From Elusimicrobiota bacterium (lineage in GTDB: Bacteria; Elusimicrobiota; Elusimicrobia; FEN-1173): a DNA stretch of 54,972 nucleotides. The stretch covers positions 1 through 54,972 of the forward strand of contig JADKCG010000022.1 of assembly GCA_016714745.1 (NCBI GenBank), in the 5' to 3' direction. A program made the position numbers and the translations under genes. The notes beneath the pieces are model-generated. The model was given only the letters and a program-made list of their open reading frames with translations, did no database searches and was not told the DNA's origin. Of this stretch, positions 1 through 8,125 are shown piece by piece (position 1 is the first letter of the stretch; the number at the start of each line of letters is the position of its first letter).

Positions 1-1
1 C

Positions 2-157
2 CAATCCGGCTGGAGCGCAGGGAAAATTGCCCAAGCGCTGGCCACTAAAATGGGTGGTCGAGGCGGCGGTCGGCCGGATTTCGCCCAAGGCGGTGGCAAA
101 GCCATCGAACCGTTAGAGAAAATATTCGAGGACCTGCCGACCCTGCTAAAGAAATAG
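2..157 (+). CDS. alaS: Alanyl-tRNA synthetase, C-terminal end (partial)
   Basis: The window opens inside a gene whose last 51 codons end at TAG 155-157. The residues contain the glycine-rich signature GGRGGGRPDFAQGGG, typical of the DHHA1 domain at the extreme C terminus of alanyl-tRNA synthetase. It is followed by a helix (AIEPLEKIFEDLP) that is normal for this protein end. The enzyme charges tRNA-Ala in the cytoplasm. Everything upstream lies outside the window. A free-standing DHHA1-domain protein is the only real alternative, but the motif order and C-terminal distance fit AlaS well. Confidence 0.88.
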   Translation, partial: QSGWSAGKIAQALATKMGGRGGGRPDFAQGGGKAIEPLEKIFEDLPTLLKK

Positions 158-254
158 TAAAATCCGAAACGTTCCAAAATTGTTCCCTCTCGCGCTCGCG
201 GGAGAGGGTGGGATTTACCACCTCTTTCTATGATTTTTCGATTCGTCCCATATT

Positions 255-316
<62 letters not shown>

Positions 317-328
<12 letters not shown>

Positions 329-640
329 TATATATAAATGCAATAGGAGCCTGGGTGGACCCAGCTCCGCTAAAGCGGAGCGTCCAAAACGCTTGCGGCC
401 ACATTGGCAGCAGGACCCCAGGCACGTATATATAAATGTAATAGACCTGGGTGGACTAGCCGCTAAAGCGGAGCGTCCAAAACGCTTGCCACACGGCAAG
501 CAGGTTTCGCGCCGAGACGTCACGAAACCCTGGGCGCATGAGCGCCCGCAGAATGTGCCATTCAAGGCACATTCTTCCCCCCAGGCACGTATATATAAAT
601 GCAATAGGAGCCTGGGTGGACCCAGCTCCGCTAAAGCGGA
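317..640 (+). repeat. Three copies of the tRNA-Arg 3' tail plus A/T-rich extension
   Basis: The string CCCCAGGCACG, which is the tRNA 3' end, followed by TATATATAAATG and then a 'cctgggtgga' block, occurs at 317, 416 and 579. Spacers of about 100 and 160 bp carry short hairpins. These are 364-381 (GCTCCGC arms), 484-501 (GCTTGCC arms), 503-529 (GGTTTCG arms), 532-547 (GGGCGC arms) and 551-574 (GAATGTGCC arms). Repeated tRNA tails are usually left by serial integration events. Here no integrase lies nearby, so serial insertion or local duplication is inference. No open reading frame in this stretch looks real. Confidence 0.75.
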
Positions 641-654
641 ATTGAGCCAAATTG

Positions 655-1034
655 TCAAACGGGCTTTTGAAAAGACACGTCTCGGACAAAAGATCGGATT
701 TTAGAGAAATCCACGAGGTGTTGTTCGATGTCGTTGAAACGAAGTAGAATAGGGCGGCGGTCACCTATCGTAGGGTTGCCGGGGCCCAGCGGTTCCGGAT
801 GCAGACCATGTCTTTCGAGCAGATCCGCTGTCCTTTTACTGGCCAACAGACACCAGCCGGAAAGCCTAAATTTTTTGCTGATACGGTAGAGCATTCGAAA
901 TAAGCCCAGGGTGATCACCGCTCCCCGGCGGCGATCCTGCGGTCCGTCCTTTGTCTCGGCGCGCGGAATCAGCGGCATTGAGAGCAGGAGGGACAAGACG
1001 TCCGCAAAGGCATGGCTGTAGGGGATGAGCCAGG
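655..1034 (-). pseudogene. Displaced C-terminal part of the tandem acyltransferase (frameshifted)
   Basis: The end of the second acyltransferase domain of the neighbouring gene lies here in a different frame. Near position 1030 the upstream frame reads LSRLAL and then turns to nonsense. The alternative frame continues with PYSHAFADVLSLLLSMP and ends at the stop near 655. That continuation contains SGWCLLASKRTADLLERHG, which mirrors TYHLMTAERSLFVLLKRNG in the first domain of the same protein. This internal homology shows that the two frames were one reading frame. Whether the indel is biological or an assembly error cannot be told from one sequence. Confidence 0.7.
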
Positions 1035-2113
1035 GCCAAACGGGACAGTTCCGCCACTTTTTTCGACGAGGCGAGACGATTTTTTTCGTCGGCATCCGCC
1101 GCTTCCAAGCAGGGAAGGCCCAGAGATGAATTAAGCACCAGCCGGACCGTCCCCACCATTTGATTTCCACCATCGAAGGCCACCGCGTGCAAAGACCACG
1201 GATCGTAGAGATCGCGTTCGCGCCTTTCCGGGAGAAGGATGGGGTCGATGAGTTGGAAATCCTCGGCGTAGGAACGATACCTCAATTGAAACACTTGATT
1301 GACTTTTTCCTCTGTGGCCGCAATTTCAAAAGTGTACCCGCCCAGACGAAAACTTTCCCCTTCGGACAGCGCCCTTTCCTGTAACGCCGGCGGAGTGGCC
1401 GGAGCCCGTTCGGACAAAAAACTCAGCACCCTCTTTTGCATCGATTGGACCGAACGGAACATTTCCTCGTTGTCTCCCGCGTAGGGCGTCCTGCGGCCAT
1501 GGTAATCGACTTCCGGCCCGATGGGAGCAAAGCGCATTCCGTTCCGTTTGAGCAAAACAAAAAGAGACCGTTCCGCCGTCATTAAGTGGTAGGTGGCACT
1601 CAGGGAGTGGCCCGTTTCAATCATGGCATAACTTAAACCCAAAAAAATCAGGATGCGCGCTGAGAAATCATCGGTTTCGTTTGTTGGCGACGGCAGGACC
1701 GACGGGGAAGCCGGCGGAATCAAGTGTTTTCGAAAATAGGCCATTTCTCGTTTAAAGTCCAGGGCCGACAAGCGGAATTCTCGGCTCATGGCGAACCGGG
1801 AGGATTCCACTAAATTCGGATCGTTCTTATGTTCTTCCCGCCAGGCCGGCGAGGCCAGTTCTAACGCGGGGAGAGGAAAGGGACAATGGTGAATCATACG
1901 GGCTGTGCCCACCAGGTTCCCCTTGCGGTCCAAAGCGGCCACAGGCACGGAATAGGGATCGAACTTGTCCCGTTCCAAACCGCCCGGATGATCGGCTGGT
2001 TTTTCGTACCCATATTCTTCAACGTAAATGCGATAACGGAGGCGATGGATGGCTTCCACCAACGCGGGATCGGTGGCCTCCAAAAAAGTGAACTCTCCCA
2101 TGCGAAACATCAC
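866..2113 (-). CDS. PEP-CTERM/exosortase-type N-acyltransferase, tandem domains, frameshifted
   Basis: The first half (about residues 1-200) resembles PEP-CTERM/exosortase system-associated acyltransferases, relatives of LuxI-type acyl-homoserine lactone synthases in the GNAT fold. It shows RLRYRIYVEEYGYE, a DKFDPYS segment, VGTARMI and SRFAMSREFR. From about residue 250 the same pattern returns (FQLRYRSYAEDFQLI, DLYDPWS, VGTVRLVL, ELSRLAL), so two acyltransferase domains sit in tandem. A frameshift near 1030 cuts off the end of domain 2; the missing part is in the preceding entry. The start is GTG 2113 or ATG 2110, overlapping the stop of the upstream ThiF gene, so translation is probably coupled. 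Substrate unknown; an amine or amino acid acylated by an acyl-thioester is inferred from the family. Confidence 0.72.
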   Translation of the reverse strand: MMFRMGEFTFLEATDPALVEAIHRLRYRIYVEEYGYEKPADHPGGLERDKFDPYSVPVAALDRKGNLVGTARMIHHCPFPLPALELASPAWREEHKNDPNLVESSRFAMSREFRLSALDFKREMAYFRKHLIPPASPSVLPSPTNETDDFSARILIFLGLSYAMIETGHSLSATYHLMTAERSLFVLLKRNGMRFAPIGPEVDYHGRRTPYAGDNEEMFRSVQSMQKRVLSFLSERAPATPPALQERALSEGESFRLGGYTFEIAATEEKVNQVFQLRYRSYAEDFQLIDPILLPERRERDLYDPWSLHAVAFDGGNQMVGTVRLVLNSSLGLPCLEAADADEKNRLASSKKVAELSRLALAHPLQPCLCGRLVPPALNAADSARRDKGRTAGSPPGSGDHPGLISNALPYQQKI

Positions 2114-4149
2114 GGACTCCGTAAGGGCTTCAAAAACGTTTTGAGCGGTTTACGAAAGGTGCCTTCCGGAATGTCGGCCGCGAATCCCGTGCGAAAGAGC
2201 ATCAACAAACCTTTCTGTTCAAAATCAATTCCCGGAAAGACCGACCGGAGTATTTCTATGGATTTTAGGATATGGGGTCTTGCCTCTTTCGGAAAAGCCG
2301 CCTCGCCTTGGGATTTCCAGATTTCCCAAAAGAACGGCAGGCTCGCCATGGGCTGAAGTGTCAGGCCATGGAGCGTCGCCGTCAGCCAGACTCGCTCAAA
2401 TGCCAGCCCACCGCGAAAAGAGTCCAACGGAGAATTGTCGGGAATCATTAACAGTCCGATCCCTGCGGAAGCGTGCACCGACGCTTTCGATGTCTTGGCA
2501 ATCATATTCCCGAGCCCGATCCGATTGGCGATTTTCATCACGGCCCAGGGACGGGTGATCTTGAGGAACAATCGCTGATCGACCCGCACTAAGAGGTTCC
2601 CGTAAGAAAATCCATCCCCCTTTTCTCTGGCCTCATCGGCGTTGTTGCGAAAAGCGGCGTACAAGGGCTCGTGGCATTCCTTAATAACCACTCGGGCACG
2701 GTCGGCCCAATAGGCCATTTCCCCTAAAGCCGTACGGCGGTTCGGTTCCGTCGCCCAATGGAGTTCAGCGTTCCGACATTTCGCCGCCTCCGTCATGGCC
2801 GCTAAACTGTAATCGGGAATGGCTTTGGGTTCGTAAAGGCGGCGATTGGTCACCCGTTCCCAAAGGACATCGGCCAGAGGATCAACCAACCTTCCCGCGG
2901 GCGCGAACGTCAAACGGATCGGGGTATTGATGGGATTCGTCGGTTCGTGCAACCGAGTGTCCAATCCATATCCCGTGGCGGCGATGCGAATATTTTCGGC
3001 GACCATCCCCAGGGAAATCACGGCGGCCCGCCCGTCCGCATTAAAGAAAGATGGGTCGGAGTTTTCCAGGCCGAGATGAACAACATCTTTTTCCACCGCA
3101 AAAGACCACGGCTGGAGGTTGTCCCCGGATGGTGCCTGGAGCCCCGCTTCCAAAAGATACGACACGACGTCCTCGGGGATGGGCCCGGCCCCCTTCCAGG
3201 TCGGCGGGTTCGGTCGGGATCGAAATAGTCGTTCCCGCTGGGCTATGCCTCTCTCGCCCAAAAATATTTTTAATCTCTGAAGGGGGCCGCGATTGCCCCA
3301 GCGCATAATGCCCCGCTTCATTTTTCCGCAATACCCATCCATTTGAAAATACCCCGGGGCGGCGCGGATGCCCTCCCGCTGGAGGAGAAGGCGAAGAACT
3401 TCAGTGCTGGCGACCGCCGAAGCCATCAAACAACCGATGGAAATGGAAGGCGCGGATTTGGAATTCAAACGAACTCCGAATTGCGGAAGCGTATAGCGCT
3501 TAAACCAGGGTTGAGGGATGATCCCCACAAGAAAACGGAGGAGTTGTTGCAATTCGGTTTGGTCATCCCGAAGATCAAAATAGTCGTCAAAGCTTATCCC
3601 GTCGGGTTGAAATACCAGGGCCGACGTTCCGAATCCGATGGGCCCCGCGGTGACGGCCGGGATTTTAAGTTCGCGGGCCCGCCGGAACAAAAGCCGCCGG
3701 ACCGCGGGCGCAAAAAAGTCCAGCCCATCCAAAAAAACATCGGCGCCGTTCAAGAATTCGTCGACGTTTTTCTCATGCACCCCTTCTTTAAAAACCCGAA
3801 CATCCAAAAACGGATTGATCTGGAGCGCGTCTCTTTTAAGCACTTCGGTTTTTTCCTGACCCAAGGTCTCCACCCGGGCGCCGTATTGCCGGTTAAAATT
3901 GGCGGGTTCAAATCGGTCAAAGTCCGCGATATGGAATGCCCCGATTCCCGCGCGGACCAGAGTAATAAGGTGAATGCCGCCTACCCCGCCCATCCCCGCG
4001 ATGGCGACCCGAGACCGGGCCAACCGCTGTTGATCCGCCCGAGAAAAAAAACCGAGGTTTCGAGCAAAAGATTTTAAAGCAAACGAATCAGCCCCCAACC
4101 CCCAAGCCGAGAGCAACCCCGCCGGTAAACCTTCTGTGGAATAATCCAT
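2110..4149 (-). CDS. ThiF/MoeB-like E1 domain fused to a nitroreductase-like domain
   Basis: This is a 679-residue two-domain protein. Residues about 45-300 are an E1-like adenylation domain: nucleotide loop AGMGGVGG (51-58), the acidic strand DFDRFEPANFNRQ (about 77-90) and a DVFLDGLDFF strand. Residues about 325-620 resemble flavin nitroreductases (APSGDNLQPWSF, and RVTNRRLYEPKAIPD as in the FMN-binding region). This architecture is known in Rv1355c-like proteins, whose reaction is unknown. I see no CxxC zinc pairs, which some E1 relatives carry. It ends on the start of the acyltransferase (GTGA overlap) and is preceded by a gap of about 220 bp, so it probably opens a two-gene unit. A role in activating a carboxylate and reducing a product is inference. 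Confidence 0.75.
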   Translation of the reverse strand: MDYSTEGLPAGLLSAWGLGADSFALKSFARNLGFFSRADQQRLARSRVAIAGMGGVGGIHLITLVRAGIGAFHIADFDRFEPANFNRQYGARVETLGQEKTEVLKRDALQINPFLDVRVFKEGVHEKNVDEFLNGADVFLDGLDFFAPAVRRLLFRRARELKIPAVTAGPIGFGTSALVFQPDGISFDDYFDLRDDQTELQQLLRFLVGIIPQPWFKRYTLPQFGVRLNSKSAPSISIGCLMASAVASTEVLRLLLQREGIRAAPGYFQMDGYCGKMKRGIMRWGNRGPLQRLKIFLGERGIAQRERLFRSRPNPPTWKGAGPIPEDVVSYLLEAGLQAPSGDNLQPWSFAVEKDVVHLGLENSDPSFFNADGRAAVISLGMVAENIRIAATGYGLDTRLHEPTNPINTPIRLTFAPAGRLVDPLADVLWERVTNRRLYEPKAIPDYSLAAMTEAAKCRNAELHWATEPNRRTALGEMAYWADRARVVIKECHEPLYAAFRNNADEAREKGDGFSYGNLLVRVDQRLFLKITRPWAVMKIANRIGLGNMIAKTSKASVHASAGIGLLMIPDNSPLDSFRGGLAFERVWLTATLHGLTLQPMASLPFFWEIWKSQGEAAFPKEARPHILKSIEILRSVFPGIDFEQKGLLMLFRTGFAADIPEGTFRKPLKTFLKPLRSP

Positions 4150-4372
4150 TTAGTCTCCCTAAAGAAAATTAACGCCTCAGCAGTTCCCGTGATGGAACTG
4201 CGATTTTCAGGCTCCCAATGACAGTTTGTTACCAGCCGAGAAGCCGCTCTCTTCGCCTTCCGCGGATAACCCCCGCGGGGTAAGCTTATATCGAATTTCC
4301 CGTCATGTCCAGTCCGGCATGGAAACCCAGAAGCTCACGTCAGGGTGGAAAGGCAGATAACTCCGCCCCCTC

Positions 4373-5155
4373 TCATCCGAGTTTGGCTTGGCCGAACAAT
4401 TTCTTCTTAGACAGTTCCCTAACTGTTCGCTCGTAGCCGGTTTGATCCCCGCTTTCATTTTTGGCCCAACACAGGAATTCGTCCAGCCCTTTCCGGAGAG
4501 ACATTTTCGGGCGATAACGGAGCGCGGTCCTTGCTCGCGATAAATCGGCGGTGCAGGCCAAAATGTCTCCGATTCGAAACTCTCCTTTTTCTTCAAGAAG
4601 GGCTCGATGCCCCATCAGGTTCCCCAACGTCACGGCCAACTGCCGGATGGTTATCCCTCGACCGCTCCCCACATTAAATATTGATCCGGACGGCAGGCGG
4701 GGGTTGAGGGCGGCCACATTGGCTCGCACCACATCGGACACGTGGACAAAATCGCGTGTGGGAAGCCCGGCCTCGTAAAGAGAGATCGGTTTTCCTTCTC
4801 GTAGCCGGTTATAAAATACGGTTACCACGCCCGTGTAAGGATTTCTCAATGCCTGGCGGGATCCGAACACATTAAAGTAACGAAGGATCACAACCGGAAT
4901 CCCATACGCCGACGCCGTCTGCAGGCAAAGTTCTTCTTGGTTCTTTTTGGTGAGAGCGTAGAAAGAAAGGGGATTCGTCCTCGCATTTTCCGGGGTCGAA
5001 ACAGGGCGCGCCGAGTTGCCGCAAACCGGGCATTTGATGCTGAAATCTCCTTTTTCCAGGGTTTCCCTATTTCGAGCGGGCGGGAAGACCAGGCCGTGGC
5101 GGGAACAACGGGAAAGCCCTTCGCCGTAAACAGCCCGGGACGACGCCAACACCAA
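4373..5155 (-). CDS. NAD-dependent sugar epimerase/dehydratase, C-terminal part (after frameshift)
   Basis: This is the catalytic and substrate-binding part of an extended SDR. The frame upstream of the listed start reads GGTAALLQAIVRQKQP and then LVLASSRAVYGEG, which continues the Rossmann fold encoded in the next entry. The active-site motif is YALTKKNQE (YxxxK), followed by LRYFNVFGSRQ, DFVHVSDVVRA and FNVGSGRGITI, all typical of UDP-glucose 4-epimerase-like proteins. An insert with CPVCG and an upstream Cys suggests a small metal-binding loop, which is unusual in this family. The substrate is not predictable. The true start is the ATG at 5511; M 5155 is only the first Met after the frameshift. 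Confidence 0.75.
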   Translation of the reverse strand: MVLASSRAVYGEGLSRCSRHGLVFPPARNRETLEKGDFSIKCPVCGNSARPVSTPENARTNPLSFYALTKKNQEELCLQTASAYGIPVVILRYFNVFGSRQALRNPYTGVVTVFYNRLREGKPISLYEAGLPTRDFVHVSDVVRANVAALNPRLPSGSIFNVGSGRGITIRQLAVTLGNLMGHRALLEEKGEFRIGDILACTADLSRARTALRYRPKMSLRKGLDEFLCWAKNESGDQTGYERTVRELSKKKLFGQAKLG

Positions 5156-5511
5156 CCTTTTGATCGGTTGTTTTTGGCGAACGATTGCTTGGAGAAGAGC
5201 GGCTGTTCCCCCACATTCACATCCACATATCCCGCAATGTCGTACATGCTTTGACCCACCCCCGTGCGCGCGGCGAAATGAAATACAGTGTCGATCCCCT
5301 CAAGGGCGCGCGCGAGGTCACCTGGACGGCGGACATCCCCCTTGATCCGTTCCACGCGGGGATCTGTCCAGGGGGGAAAGCGGCCGAGCTTTCCGTGTAT
5401 TTGGGGGTCTAAAAGATCCAAAACTCTTACACGATGGCCCTTGGCAAGCAACGACTCCGCTGTGTGGGAACCGATAAAACCGGCCCCACCGGTGATGAGA
5501 ATTTTATTCAT
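4888..5511 (-). CDS. NAD-dependent sugar epimerase/dehydratase, N-terminal part (before frameshift)
   Basis: The ORF starts with ILITGGAGFIGSHTAESL, the NAD-binding glycine motif of extended SDRs. DTVFHFAARTGVGQSM follows, and then VDVNVG at about residue 100. Family sequence should continue VNVGGTAALLQ, but the run of five G (complement of CCCCC near 5210) appears one base short, and the reading turns to nonsense. Restoring one G joins it to the C-terminal part, giving a normal-length enzyme of about 380 residues over 4373-5511. The ATG overlaps the stop of the upstream glycosyltransferase (ATGA, 5508-5511). A homopolymer sequencing error is the simplest explanation. Confidence 0.75.
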   Translation of the reverse strand: MNKILITGGAGFIGSHTAESLLAKGHRVRVLDLLDPQIHGKLGRFPPWTDPRVERIKGDVRRPGDLARALEGIDTVFHFAARTGVGQSMYDIAGYVDVNVGEQPLFSKQSFAKNNRSKGWCWRRPGLFTAKGFPVVPATAWSSRPLEIGKPWKKEISASNARFAATRRALFRPRKMRGRIPFLSTLSPKRTKKNFACRRRRRMGFRL

Positions 5512-6746
5512 GGGCGCTGACCTGCTTCTTTTTCCAACTCTTCCGTGAGGATGTCTGCGGGACGATAGGTTCGAGCGATTTCGGCGATGGCCATCGCTCT
5601 TTGACGCCAGATCGGGTTATTCAGCATGTCATCGACCGCCCGAGCAACGGTGGGAGAGGCGACTCGATCTGCCCGGATCGTTTTGCCGACTCCGGCCCGC
5701 TCCATCCAATACATGCTGGAAAATTGGTCCAAATTTAAGGCGACTCCAATGAACGGAACCCCTGCGAGAAAGCATTGGTTCACGCCTCCGCTCCCGCCAT
5801 TATGGATGACAAGATCCGCCGTCTTGCATGCGGATTCTCCGGAAAAATAGGGGGAAACGTGAAGTTCCATGTTGGCCGGGTTGGGATTTCGGAGAGGGGC
5901 GCTGGATCCCGTTGCCAGCACGACCCGAAGAGAGCGATGGGCCAACCCCTCAAGAATCGCGGGAATGGCGTCCGCTCGTCCAGAACTTCCCATGGCGACA
6001 TAAACAGTTTTTTTCCCTGGGGAGGGAACAGCCAGCTCTTTCGGGAAATCCGTGGGGGGGGACCAGCAAACCGGCCCTAGAAAACGATGGGAAGAGGGAA
6101 GCTTTTTCATCGGAACGAGTTCCCGGAGATCGGGATAAAGCGTTCGGGTCCCGGCGCAATAAACGTCCCTGAGATCGCGACGAAGCGAAGGTTGCCCCCA
6201 TTTTTTGAGAAGGGCATTGAACCCTTTCGCGTAGGCCCTGAAATAGAGGGGGCGGGTTAGATCAAAAACTTTCTGTCCCCAATAGGGGCCAATGGTTTCC
6301 ACGACGGCCCACTGGGGAACAATCCACTGCGTCTGGGCAAAAGGACTCCAGTGGGCGTTGACCACATTAAAAAATGGAATTCCGGCAATGGCCGCGCTGA
6401 CCGAAAGAGAAAGCCGGGTGTCTCCCACCACCACGTCGGGTTGAGTCGACCGGAAAAGTTCGAGTTCATCTCGCACATATCGGTCCAAGGTGGCAAAATC
6501 GTAAGCCGGTTGAGCTCTGCGGAGCCGTTCCAAGAAGACCTCGGACGAAATGCTCCACAGAGGGGCCCAGGGACCGGGGAGATCTCCGATTAAGGAATTT
6601 ACACCGCCACTCCAGGCACACATGACCTGGTAGCGTTCTGGATCGAGCCCCCGGGCGAGGGTCAGTATGCGTCCCACATGGGCCAATGTTACCGCTTCAG
6701 CGACAAATAAGATTCTTTTGCGTTCCATGACGAGAAGCGCCTCCAA
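5508..6746 (-). CDS. GT-B glycosyltransferase, UGT/MGT-like
   Basis: The protein resembles UDP-glucuronosyltransferase or macrolide-type (GT1/GT28) enzymes. The N-terminal strand RILFVAEAVTLAHVGRILTLA is followed by DVVVGDTRLSLSVSAAIAGIPF (acceptor domain). In the C-terminal half, KKTVYVAMGSSGRADAIP, TADLVIHNGGSGGVNQCF and GVPFIGVALNLDQF form the nucleotide-sugar site (HNGG...G...Q). Translation may begin at ATG 6746 or at ATG 6728 (MERKRILF), which is closer to the conserved strand. It is coupled to the epimerase downstream by an ATGA overlap, so the epimerase may supply its sugar donor. It is paralogous to the glycosyltransferase encoded at 15.3-16.5 kb. Donor and acceptor unknown. Confidence 0.8.
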   Translation of the reverse strand: MEALLVMERKRILFVAEAVTLAHVGRILTLARGLDPERYQVMCAWSGGVNSLIGDLPGPWAPLWSISSEVFLERLRRAQPAYDFATLDRYVRDELELFRSTQPDVVVGDTRLSLSVSAAIAGIPFFNVVNAHWSPFAQTQWIVPQWAVVETIGPYWGQKVFDLTRPLYFRAYAKGFNALLKKWGQPSLRRDLRDVYCAGTRTLYPDLRELVPMKKLPSSHRFLGPVCWSPPTDFPKELAVPSPGKKTVYVAMGSSGRADAIPAILEGLAHRSLRVVLATGSSAPLRNPNPANMELHVSPYFSGESACKTADLVIHNGGSGGVNQCFLAGVPFIGVALNLDQFSSMYWMERAGVGKTIRADRVASPTVARAVDDMLNNPIWRQRAMAIAEIARTYRPADILTEELEKEAGQRP

Positions 6747-6950
6747 TGAAATAACCGAATTTCTCCGATTGGAACGGGGCCACAGCCGGGGGTTTGGAAC
6801 ACTGAATTTCCTTGCCCTTGTTGCCGATTGGTCTGGGCCAACTGGATTCGTCTGGGCGTGTGCCTGGCACGGGTGGCCGTGGGATCGGCCCCTCAGCGAT
6901 CAAATGGGATACCCCAATAGGAAAACGATGGTCATCGGGGAAGGCCCTAT

Positions 6951-7904
6951 TCATACCGGTAAAACCATCCCGCCTCGCTCGAGAAGGTCATGCACCACGC
7001 GAAAGGCGGCTCGAGATTTTGGGGCCAATGCCAGGAAACGTTTGTCGAAAAGGGAATGGGTGGGGCCGCTTAAAGGCAGTAAAGCTGTGGTGATCACATG
7101 CAAAATGGGGAGGCTCCCCGCTGTGTAAATATGGACGGTCGGCGGAAACACACGGCCAACTCGGGGGGCCCACTCTTCCCGCCGGAACGAGGCACACAGA
7201 CTGTCATAATAGTCTTTTACGAAAATGGGAGAAGAGCCCTGTTCCACCGTTTGAGCCAAAAGGTTCATGGTTCGCGATGACTTAAGCCGGCCGAGATCAA
7301 TCAGGCAAAGGGCGCCCCCGGGACGCAGAACCCGCCGAATCTCCGCAAAACATTTGTCCAGAGCTGAAAAATCCGGGAGGTGATGAAGCGCAACACTGCT
7401 GGTGACGGCGTCGAATGAACCGCTTGGAATATTTTCCAAATGGGTCATATCTCCTTTAATAAACCGCAGGTTCGGACGGAGACCTTGGCGGCATTCCCTT
7501 TCGGCCAAAGCGAGCATGCTATCCGAAAGATCCACCCCGACAAATTCCACAGTGGGATTCAGTTCTGCCACTAGAGAAAGTAAAACGCCGGGACCGCATC
7601 CAAGATCAAGGACGTTCCGCCGTCCTTGGATCGCATGGGAGATCACCCGCGCGTTGAAAAGGTGTACGCCGCGAAACTGGGTGGCCCCCTCCGTTTCTGC
7701 GGCATAAGAATGAATAGAGTTTTCCTCTTTCATCACCAACGCCGGTTCCGGAACCCTGGCCACCACCGATCGGCCGACCATTTCACGCACCACCAAGAGT
7801 GGAATAACCGGATCGGTTCGGATCATGGCGCCAAGGGATTTTGCTGTTTTCGCCGCTTCCCTAAAAAGCCATCGAAAAAAAGATGGGGATTTTGGTTTGC
7901 CCAT
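6951..7904 (-). CDS. Class I SAM-dependent methyltransferase
   Basis: This 317-residue protein has a Rossmann-type methyltransferase core: motif I NVLDLGCGPGVLLSLVAE (about residues 97-114), the acidic motif EFVGVDLSDSMLALAE, KGDMTHLENIPSGSFDAV and the post-motif strand VLRPGGALCLIDLG. This resembles UbiE/COQ5 or methyltransf_11/25 enzymes. The N-terminal 60 residues and the C-terminal 80 are not diagnostic. It precedes the glycosyltransferase with a gap of about 200 bp and may belong to the same envelope or lipid pathway. Substrate not predictable. Confidence 0.82.
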   Translation of the reverse strand: MGKPKSPSFFRWLFREAAKTAKSLGAMIRTDPVIPLLVVREMVGRSVVARVPEPALVMKEENSIHSYAAETEGATQFRGVHLFNARVISHAIQGRRNVLDLGCGPGVLLSLVAELNPTVEFVGVDLSDSMLALAERECRQGLRPNLRFIKGDMTHLENIPSGSFDAVTSSVALHHLPDFSALDKCFAEIRRVLRPGGALCLIDLGRLKSSRTMNLLAQTVEQGSSPIFVKDYYDSLCASFRREEWAPRVGRVFPPTVHIYTAGSLPILHVITTALLPLSGPTHSLFDKRFLALAPKSRAAFRVVHDLLERGGMVLPV

Positions 7905-8125
7905 AACACCTCCGGTGCCTAAGCCTAATAGGAAAACCCCACAGTGTCAAGGGTTCAGGGTTAGGCCCAGAAGCTCACGAAAGGATGTAGCATGGGTTTT
8001 CAGCACATTTATTTCTGCGCGGGCCCTTACCTGAGATTTTGGAACTTTTCCTTTGGTGCAAGAAAAGTCAGACCCAATTTATTACAATGATTCATCCTTT
8101 AACGTTTAAGTGGACGTTTCCTCTA

